From the NCBI GenBank assembly GCA_025964405.1, contig JAOPYW010000277.1, positions 1-11,735 on the forward strand: a stretch of DNA of 11,735 nt, written 5' to 3'. This document shows, one piece after another, positions 6,671 to 11,735 of the stretch (its first letter is position 1; each line of letters starts with the position of its first letter). The position numbers and the translations under genes were made by a program. A model generated the notes under the pieces. The model was not told the DNA's origin. It worked only from the letters and a program-made list of their open reading frames with translations, and ran no database searches. The DNA is from Thermoleophilia bacterium. GTDB lineage: Bacteria; Actinomycetota; Thermoleophilia; Gaiellales; SKUG01.

Positions 6671-8640
6671 TGACGACCCTGAACGACCCCCTCATCGGCA
6701 CCGTCTACGACGGCCGCTACCGCATCGAGCGACGCATCGGCGCCGGCGGCATGGCGAACGTCTACCTCGCCGAGGACGAGACGCTGGGTCGACGCGTCGC
6801 GATCAAGATCCTCCACCAGCGCTACGCCGAGGATTCGCAGTTCGTGGAGCGCTGCCTGCGCGAGGCCAGCGCCGCGGCGCGCCTCAACCACCCCAACATC
6901 GTGCAGGTCTACGACCGCGGGCAGGCCGGTGGTTCGTACTACATCGCGATGGAGTACGTCGACGGCATGACGCTCAAGGACCTCGTGCGGCGTCGCGGGG
7001 CGCTCACGGAGCAGGAGGTGCTGGCCTACGGTCGCCAGGCGCTCCATGCGCTGCGCGCCGCGCACCGCAACGGCCTCGTGCATCGCGACGTGAAGCCGCA
7101 GAACATGATGGTCGACACCGACGGTCGCCTCAAGATCGCCGACTTCGGCATCGCACGCGCCGCAGCCGATGCCGACCAGGGCCTCACCGAGGCCGGCTCG
7201 ATCGTGGGCACGGCGCAGTACCTCTCGCCGGAGCAGGCCCAGGGCCACGAGGTCGCCGCGCCGAGCGACCTCTACTCGCTCGGCGTCGTGATGTACGAGA
7301 TGGGCACCGGCCGCGTGCCGTTCGACGGCGACAGCCCCGTCAACGTCGCCCTGAAGCACGTCAAGGATCCGGTCACCCGACCGACCCAGTTCAACCCCGC
7401 CCTCTCCGTGGGCCTCGAGAGCATCATCCTCAAGGCGATGGAGAAGGATCCGTCGCTGCGCTACGGCTCGGCCGACGAGATGCTCGCCGACCTCGACCGC
7501 GCACGTGAGGGCACGCAGACCTCCGCGATGACGCAGGTCAGCCCCGCCATCGGCGCGACGCAGGTCACGCCGATCACGCCGACGCCCCTCGTGAAGCCGG
7601 TTCCCCGGCCCGTCGGCTCCCGCTACGACCAGCAGGCCGTCGCGCCCGAGCCCGCGTTCGCCGACCGCGGCGGCTGGGACGACGACGGCGACTCGCGAGC
7701 CGAGCGCCGCTCGCCGTGGCGCTGGATCCTGCCGCTGGTCGTGCTCGTCGCACTGCTCGTCGCCGCCGGGGCCATCCTGCTCGGTGGCGGAGGCGACGAC
7801 AACAAGGGCGACACGAAGACGACGTCCGACCAGGTGCAGGTGCCGTCGCTGACCGGGGGCACGCAGGCCGCCGCCATCCAGAAGCTCGACACTGCGGGCC
7901 TCACGCTCGGCACCGTCACGCCCGAGTTCGACGAGGAGGCACCGAAGGGGCAGGTCATCGACCAGGATCCCGGCGCCGGCGACGAGGTCGCGGACGGCAG
8001 CAAGGTGAACCTCGTCATCAGCAAGGGGCCGGCTCCCATCCCGGTGCCCGACGTGACGAACATGACGCTGGAGGAGGCCACGGCGGCGTTCAGCGAGGCG
8101 AAGTTCACCGCGACGCCGACCACGACGGAGGCGCCTAGTGACGACGTCGAGGAAGGCCACGTCATCGCCCAGGCCCCCAAGGCGGGTGGCGACGCCGTGC
8201 CGACCGTGCCGATCAAGCTCGTGATCAGCTCCGGCAAGGACGACATCCAGGTGCCCAACGTGATCGGCCTCTCGAGCGATGCCGCGAAGCAACAGCTCCG
8301 CGCCGCCGGCTTCACCAACATCAGCACCGACCAGGCGAACTCCGCCGAGCCGCGTGGCGAGGTCATCCAGCAGTCGCCCACGCAGGACACGCGGGCGCCG
8401 AAGGACCAGGCGATCACGCTCACCATCGCGACCGGCACCAACGACATCCCCGACACGATCGGCAAGTCGGAGGCCGAGGCGCAGGGCCTCGTGGAGGACC
8501 AGGGCTTCGTCGCCAACTTCGTGACCGCCGACGGCGCCGACCCGGCCCAGCCGCTCGTCGTCATCTCGAGCGATCCGAGCAACTCCGCCACGGTCGGCAG
8601 CACGATCACGCTGACGCTCGGGCAGCAGCCCCTCGAGTAA
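6670..8640 (+). CDS. pknB: PknB: PASTA-domain Ser/Thr protein kinase
   Basis: Transmembrane receptor kinase (656 aa) that couples sensing of peptidoglycan or muropeptides to phosphorylation of cell-wall and division proteins. Seen: the kinase domain (about 16-278) with glycine loop GAGGMANVY (24-32), Lys46 in VAIK, helix-C Glu65, HRDVKPQN (138-145, catalytic Asp140), DFG (158-160) and GTAQYLSPEQ (180-189). The activation loop has Thr173 and Ser177. A Thr/Pro-rich juxtamembrane linker (281-350) is followed by one membrane helix (about 352-372). Four PASTA repeats follow outside the cell (about 389-453, 457-521, 525-589, 592-652), the last one divergent. The length is close to mycobacterial PknB (about 626 aa). 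It is the only kinase in the window, while mycobacteria carry pknA and pknB here. PstP from the same operon is the expected antagonist and FhaA/FhaB the expected readers. Confidence 0.96.
   Translation: MTTLNDPLIGTVYDGRYRIERRIGAGGMANVYLAEDETLGRRVAIKILHQRYAEDSQFVERCLREASAAARLNHPNIVQVYDRGQAGGSYYIAMEYVDGMTLKDLVRRRGALTEQEVLAYGRQALHALRAAHRNGLVHRDVKPQNMMVDTDGRLKIADFGIARAAADADQGLTEAGSIVGTAQYLSPEQAQGHEVAAPSDLYSLGVVMYEMGTGRVPFDGDSPVNVALKHVKDPVTRPTQFNPALSVGLESIILKAMEKDPSLRYGSADEMLADLDRAREGTQTSAMTQVSPAIGATQVTPITPTPLVKPVPRPVGSRYDQQAVAPEPAFADRGGWDDDGDSRAERRSPWRWILPLVVLVALLVAAGAILLGGGGDDNKGDTKTTSDQVQVPSLTGGTQAAAIQKLDTAGLTLGTVTPEFDEEAPKGQVIDQDPGAGDEVADGSKVNLVISKGPAPIPVPDVTNMTLEEATAAFSEAKFTATPTTTEAPSDDVEEGHVIAQAPKAGGDAVPTVPIKLVISSGKDDIQVPNVIGLSSDAAKQQLRAAGFTNISTDQANSAEPRGEVIQQSPTQDTRAPKDQAITLTIATGTNDIPDTIGKSEAEAQGLVEDQGFVANFVTADGADPAQPLVVISSDPSNSATVGSTITLTLGQQPLE
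7834..8625 (+). repeat. Four PASTA repeats in PknB
   Basis: Four units of about 65 codons encode the exported PASTA domains. Units 1-3 open with V-x-V-P-x-(L/V) or similar and carry the usual helix and the hydrophobic end strand (VNLVISKG, IKLVISSG, ITLTIATG). Unit 4 opens with NDIPDTIGKS and ends TITLTLGQ, lacking the normal opening strand. The repeats are diverged at DNA level, so they are ancient domain copies, not a recent tandem repeat. Confidence 0.85.
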
Positions 8641-8691
8641 CACGGAGCTCCCGGGGCGGCACGGATTCGCCCGCAGAGCCGATACACCGGT

Positions 8692-9399
8692 ATGGGGCTC
8701 GGGGGCATCATCGAGGGTGTAGGCAGTGCTGCGCGCGCGCAGGCCGATTCGTTGCGCTCGTGGAGCATGCTCATCTCGGAAGCCGCCCACGCAGCGCCGC
8801 TGGAGCGCCTGTTCGCCCCGGGTCCGCTCAACGAGGCGTCCGGATTCGTGCGCACCGTCGAGGAGGCCCTCGTGCGCACGACGGGCTGGGAGATGCGCGA
8901 CGCCGTGCCGTGGCCCAACAACGGGCTCTGCCTCGAGCGCGCGCTGCTCGCCGCCATGTCGGCGGCCAGCCGCGAGACGGGATCCGTCGCGGGCGGCCTC
9001 GCCGCCCGCACCACCAAGGATGCACCGCGGGGCGCCACCATCGTCGCCTACCAGCCGTCGACCGCGGTCATGGGCGCCTACGACACCCTGCATGCGGCCG
9101 CGTACTTCGAGACGACCAGCGGCAAGCGGCTCGTGATCGACCACACCTTCGCGGCGCCCGGCGGTGACGGCGTCATGGAGGTCGACGACTGGCTGCGCCG
9201 CATCGGCGCCCGCGCCGAGAACGCACGGCTCATCCCGAGCAACTTCACGCCGCCCGCTGCCGCCAACGGCGGCGTCGTGCCGGTCATGGCGAAGCCGATC
9301 AGCGAGCAGGGCTGGCTCACCGAGATCGGGCTGCTCGCCGACAGGATCGATCCACCGGTGCGCACGCGTGACCGCTTCGGTGCGCTCATCCGGAGCTGA
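8692..9399 (+). CDS. Putative papain-fold protein-glutaminase-like (deamidase) protein
   Basis: No assigned gene name; 235 aa, no signal peptide or membrane helix, so probably cytoplasmic. Seen: WPNNGLCLERALL (74-86) gives a Cys80-x-x-Arg83-Ala84 motif after an aromatic-Pro pair. Then come His134 in TLHAAAYFE, a short turn, LVID with Asp150, and Trp167. From memory, protein-glutaminase (the Chryseobacterium enzyme and papain-fold toxin deamidases) has the same order: YP-x-DGC-x-x-RA, YH-x-A, IIDPS and a following Trp. A Cys-His-Asp triad that removes the amide from protein glutamine is therefore my best inference. A transglutaminase-like or peptidase activity is possible. The N-terminal 60 and C-terminal 60 residues are unrecognised. 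Codon use matches the neighbours, so recent transfer is not indicated. The ATG has no clear ribosome site; GATACA 6-11 bases upstream could hint at a leaderless message, weakly. It lies 51 bases after pknB, so it may be read from the operon. Confidence 0.7.
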   Translation: MGLGGIIEGVGSAARAQADSLRSWSMLISEAAHAAPLERLFAPGPLNEASGFVRTVEEALVRTTGWEMRDAVPWPNNGLCLERALLAAMSAASRETGSVAGGLAARTTKDAPRGATIVAYQPSTAVMGAYDTLHAAAYFETTSGKRLVIDHTFAAPGGDGVMEVDDWLRRIGARAENARLIPSNFTPPAAANGGVVPVMAKPISEQGWLTEIGLLADRIDPPVRTRDRFGALIRS

Positions 9400-9497
9400 C
9401 CCTCCACCGCTCCCCCGCCGCGCGCGCCCTGAGCAGGTATGACGGGACTACCGTCGAACCAGCAGGGGACAATCGGGCCAAGCATCCCCGTGGAGCC

Positions 9498-9515
9498 TCC
9501 CCACCCACCTGGGGA
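9498..9515. repeat. Short inverted repeat upstream of ddl
   Basis: TCCCCA (9498-9503) and TGGGGA (9510-9515) can pair around a 6-base loop. No T run follows. It lies just before the candidate -10 element of ddl and could be an operator, or chance in GC-rich sequence. Confidence 0.25.
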
Positions 9516-9521
9516 ACGCGA

Positions 9522-9527
9522 TACGCT
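9522..9527 (+). promoter_or_regulatory. Candidate -10 element for ddl
   Basis: TACGCT fits the loose actinobacterial pattern TANNNT and lies about 50 bases before the ddl GTG in a 179-base gap (9400-9578). No clear -35 box is seen. A second weak -10-like hexamer, GACAAT, is at 9468-9473. This suggests, but does not show, that ddl has its own promoter. Confidence 0.3.
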
Positions 9528-9578
9528 TGCCGCCACCTGGCTCCCGAGCCGAGAACACTCCCCCGAGGTCTTCACCAC

Positions 9579-10724
9579 GTGCGCAAGCTCAACGTCGCCA
9601 TCCTTGCTGGCGGTCGCTCTTCGGAGCACGACATCTCCCGACTGAGCGCCCAGAGCATCCTCGGCGCGCTCGACACGGAGAAGTACAACCCCGTGGCGGT
9701 GCTCATCGAGCGCAGCGGCGACTGGCGCCTCACGACGGCCGACAAGCTCGCCCTGCACTCCGGCGTGCCGCAGCCCGCGGTGCTCAAGCTCACCGACACC
9801 GAGCGCGCCGTGCGCGCCGCCGACCTCGACGAGCCGAGCGACGACGGCAAGCGCCGCCCCGTGGTGCTGCGCAGCGAAGTGCGCCCCGCCACGGTGACGA
9901 GCCCGTCGAACGCGCTGCGCGGCATCGACGTGATCTTCCCCGTGCTGCACGGGCCCTACGGCGAGGACGGCACCATCCAGGGCCTGCTCGAGACCGCCGG
10001 CATGCCGTACGTCGGCAACGGCGTACTCGCCTCGGCCGTCGGCATGGACAAGGCGATCTTCAAGGCGATCCTGCGCGACGCGGGCATCGAGGTCGCGCCC
10101 GGCATCGTGGCGCACCGCCAGCGTGAGGAGCTGGGCGAGATCGTGGTCCGCGCCGAGTCCGAGTTCAGCTACCCGATGTTCGTGAAGCCCGCGCGCCTCG
10201 GCTCGTCGATCGGCATCAGCAGGGCCACCGACACCGCCACGCTGCGCGCGGCGCTCGAGCTGGCGTTCGAGCACGACTCCAAGCTCGTCGTCGAGGCCGC
10301 GATCGTGGGCATCGAGGTCGAGTGCGGCGTGCTCGGCAACGAGGATCCAATCGTCTCCGTGCCCGGCGAGGTCGTCATCAACGACGACGCGGAGTGGTTC
10401 GACTTCGAGACCAAGTACCTCGAGGGTGGCAGCGAACTGCGCGTGCCCGCACGCATCAGCGACGAGGCCGCCGCGAAGGTGCAGGCTGCAGCGCTCGCCG
10501 TGTTCCGCGCCGTCGAATGCTCGGGTCTCGCCCGCGTCGACTGCTTCGTGACCGAAGACGGTCGCGTCATCGTCAACGAGCTCAACACGATGCCCGGCTG
10601 CACGCCCACCAGTGCCTACGCCAAGCTGTTCGAAGCATCGGGCCACAGCTTCAACGAGGTGCTCGACCGCCTCATCCAGCTCGCCATGGATCGCCATCGC
10701 GAGCAGCAGGAACTCAAGCACTAG
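9579..10724 (+). CDS. ddl: D-alanine--D-alanine ligase
   Basis: ATP-grasp ligase (381 aa) that joins two D-Ala molecules for the end of the peptidoglycan stem peptide, in the cytoplasm. Seen: the N-terminal substrate domain with GGRSSEHDIS (Glu16), HGPYGEDGTIQGLLE (124-138), then the ATP-grasp region: FVKPARLGSSIGIS (Lys203, Ser209/210), the loop with Lys279-Tyr280, RVDCF (Arg319, Asp321) and NELNTMPGCT (Glu334, Asn336). Tyr280 at the loop position typical of D-Ala-D-Ala enzymes argues against D-Ala-D-lactate synthesis (family knowledge). The usual Phe in NTMPGFT is Cys341 here. The start is GTG; GAGG (9565-9568) is 10 bases upstream and protein similarity begins at once, as in the family. 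It supplies precursor for the RodA/PbpA machinery encoded upstream. The next gene starts 1 base after the stop. Confidence 0.95.
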   Translation: MRKLNVAILAGGRSSEHDISRLSAQSILGALDTEKYNPVAVLIERSGDWRLTTADKLALHSGVPQPAVLKLTDTERAVRAADLDEPSDDGKRRPVVLRSEVRPATVTSPSNALRGIDVIFPVLHGPYGEDGTIQGLLETAGMPYVGNGVLASAVGMDKAIFKAILRDAGIEVAPGIVAHRQREELGEIVVRAESEFSYPMFVKPARLGSSIGISRATDTATLRAALELAFEHDSKLVVEAAIVGIEVECGVLGNEDPIVSVPGEVVINDDAEWFDFETKYLEGGSELRVPARISDEAAAKVQAAALAVFRAVECSGLARVDCFVTEDGRVIVNELNTMPGCTPTSAYAKLFEASGHSFNEVLDRLIQLAMDRHREQQELKH

Positions 10725-10725
10725 C

Positions 10726-11735
10726 GTGGCCGACACAGCTGTCAGCCTCGGTGTCATCGGGGTACTCGTCGTCATCAACGCCGGCTTCTCCGGCACCGAG
10801 CTCGCCGTCGTCTCCCTCCGCACCTCGCAGCTGCGACGGCTCGCCGAGGAGCATCCGCGAAGCGGCGCGACGCTGCTCGCGCTGAGCTCTGACACCACGC
10901 GTTTCCTCTCGACGATCCAGGTCGGCATCACGCTCGCCGGCTTCCTCGCCTCGGCGTTCGCGGCGACCGCGCTGGCCAAGCCGCTCGAGCCGGCGTTCTC
11001 CTGGGCCGGCTCCGGCGACGCGGCCGTGGCGCTCATCCTCGTGACGCTCGCGCTCACCTTCGTCACCCTCGTCTTCGGGGAGCTGGTGCCCAAGCGGGTC
11101 GCCATGCGCAACGCCGAGCGGTGGGCGCTCGCCGCGGCCCGGCCCGTCGCGGCCGTCGCGGCGTTCGCAGCTCCGCTGATCTGGCTCCTCGCGAAGTCGA
11201 CCGACCTCATCGCGCGCCTCGTCGGCGGCGGTGGAGCAGGCGACCAGCGCCTGACCGGCGACGAGGTCATGGACCTCATCGACACCGAGAGCGACATCGA
11301 CTCCGTGCGCCGCGGGCTCGTGGAGAGCGTGCTCGAACTCGAGGACCGCACGCTGCGCGAGGTGCTGGTGCCGCGCCGCGACGTGCTCGTGCTCGACGCC
11401 TCCCTGACGCCGGCGGCGGCCGCCCGCGTGCTTGCCGACGCGGGTCGCTCCCGCGCGCCCGTCGCGGTGGGCGGCGACCTCGACCACGTGCTCGGCACGA
11501 TCGGGCTCACCCGGCTCGTCGAGCAGTGGGATACCGACGTGCCGATCGCCACGCTCGTGCACGAGGCGTCGGCCTTCCCCTCGGAGGCCCGCGTGCAGGA
11601 CGCCCTCGGCCGCCTGCAGCGCGAGCGACGCCAGCTCGCCCTCGTCGTCGACGAGCACGGCCGCACGATGGGCATCGTGACGGTCGAGGACCTGCTCGAG
11701 GAGATCGTCGGCGAGCTCTACGACGAGTACGACAA
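10726..11735 (+). CDS. CNNM/CorB-type (hemolysin-related) membrane protein with CBS domains, 3' end cut by window edge
   Basis: The open frame runs from GTG 10726 for 336 codons to the right edge with no stop. Seen: an N-terminal DUF21/CNNM membrane domain (about 1-165) with FSGTELAVVS near the first helix, FLSTIQVGITLAGFLAS (60-76) and VFGELVPKRVAMRNAE (116-131), all typical of the family. A cytoplasmic helical hinge (about 175-205, with GDEVMDLI) leads to a CBS pair (about 215-265 and 275-330, with LVVDEHGRTMGIVTVEDLLEEI). The usual C-terminal CorC_HlyC domain would lie beyond the edge. Family members are linked to Mg2+ or Co2+ transport or resistance; the historic hemolysin label is probably not its role. 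It starts 1 base after the ddl stop and has no good ribosome site of its own, so coupled translation is likely. Confidence 0.9.
   Translation, partial: MADTAVSLGVIGVLVVINAGFSGTELAVVSLRTSQLRRLAEEHPRSGATLLALSSDTTRFLSTIQVGITLAGFLASAFAATALAKPLEPAFSWAGSGDAAVALILVTLALTFVTLVFGELVPKRVAMRNAERWALAAARPVAAVAAFAAPLIWLLAKSTDLIARLVGGGGAGDQRLTGDEVMDLIDTESDIDSVRRGLVESVLELEDRTLREVLVPRRDVLVLDASLTPAAAARVLADAGRSRAPVAVGGDLDHVLGTIGLTRLVEQWDTDVPIATLVHEASAFPSEARVQDALGRLQRERRQLALVVDEHGRTMGIVTVEDLLEEIVGELYDEYD

Noticed and set aside
8653..8673. Hairpin (GGGCG/CGCCC) after pknB as a terminator
   Set aside because: Only five pairs, a nine-base loop and no T run; common by chance in GC-rich DNA.
6208..9144. Minus-strand open frame of 978 codons opposite pbpA, pknB and the deamidase-like gene
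   Set aside because: Long antisense frames are expected opposite GC-rich genes. The product is Arg/His/Gly/Asp-rich low-complexity sequence with no known domain, while the plus strand has clear domains throughout.
9439..9645. 68-codon frame starting before ddl
   Set aside because: Uses many codons rare in this DNA (gga, cta, aca, cca), overlaps ddl out of frame, and shows no recognisable protein feature.
9078..11675. Minus-strand open frame of 865 codons opposite ddl and the CBS protein
   Set aside because: Shadow of two well-supported plus-strand genes; composition is low complexity and it crosses their boundaries.

Overview
The window is high-GC DNA (third codon positions almost always G or C) from what looks like an actinobacterium. 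The main evidence is the gene order fhaA-fhaB-pstP-rodA-pbpA-pknB. This is the classic actinobacterial cassette that links Ser/Thr phosphorylation to cell-wall elongation and division. The single PASTA kinase, the short FhaA and the non-mycobacterial flanking genes suggest a lineage outside the mycobacteria. A Thermoleophilia-like member is possible, but that placement is a guess from memory of gene content.

Layout. Positions 1-971 (minus strand) hold the 5' part of an unrecognised single-pass membrane protein with an acidic N-terminus; it runs off the left edge. A 148-base divergent intergenic region (972-1119) contains the palindromic octamer ACTATAGT, which could act as a -10 element in both directions. 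From 1120 to 8640 runs the signalling and cell-wall operon on the plus strand: fhaA (DUF3662 + FHA), fhaB (TM + FHA), pstP (PP2C phosphatase), rodA (SEDS glycosyltransferase), pbpA (class B transpeptidase) and pknB (PASTA kinase). Most junctions are 4-base or longer overlaps, or gaps of a few bases. The exception is pbpA/pknB, 88 bases apart. That gap is spanned exactly by a possible 30-codon ORF (GTGA overlap with pbpA, TGATG overlap with pknB) and contains a perfect 18-base palindrome. The pknA gene found at this place in mycobacteria is absent.

Downstream, 8692-9399 encodes an unannotated-looking 235-residue protein. Its Cys-x-x-Arg-Ala ... His ... Ile-Asp ... Trp pattern resembles papain-fold protein-glutaminases (protein deamidases); this is the most interesting gene in the window. 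After a 179-base gap comes ddl (D-Ala-D-Ala ligase, 9579-10724). One base later begins a CNNM/CorB-type membrane protein with CBS domains, which runs off the right edge.

How it fits together (inference from known families). PknB senses the periplasm through its PASTA repeats and phosphorylates cytoplasmic targets. PstP reverses this, and FhaA and FhaB read phosphothreonine marks. RodA and PbpA form the glycosyltransferase/transpeptidase pair, and Ddl supplies the D-Ala-D-Ala end of the PG precursor. The glutaminase-like protein could add a second type of covalent modification, but nothing in the sequence proves this. I saw no tRNA, rRNA, mobile element, CRISPR array or convincing rho-independent terminator. 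No stretch over 300 bases lacks a gene.
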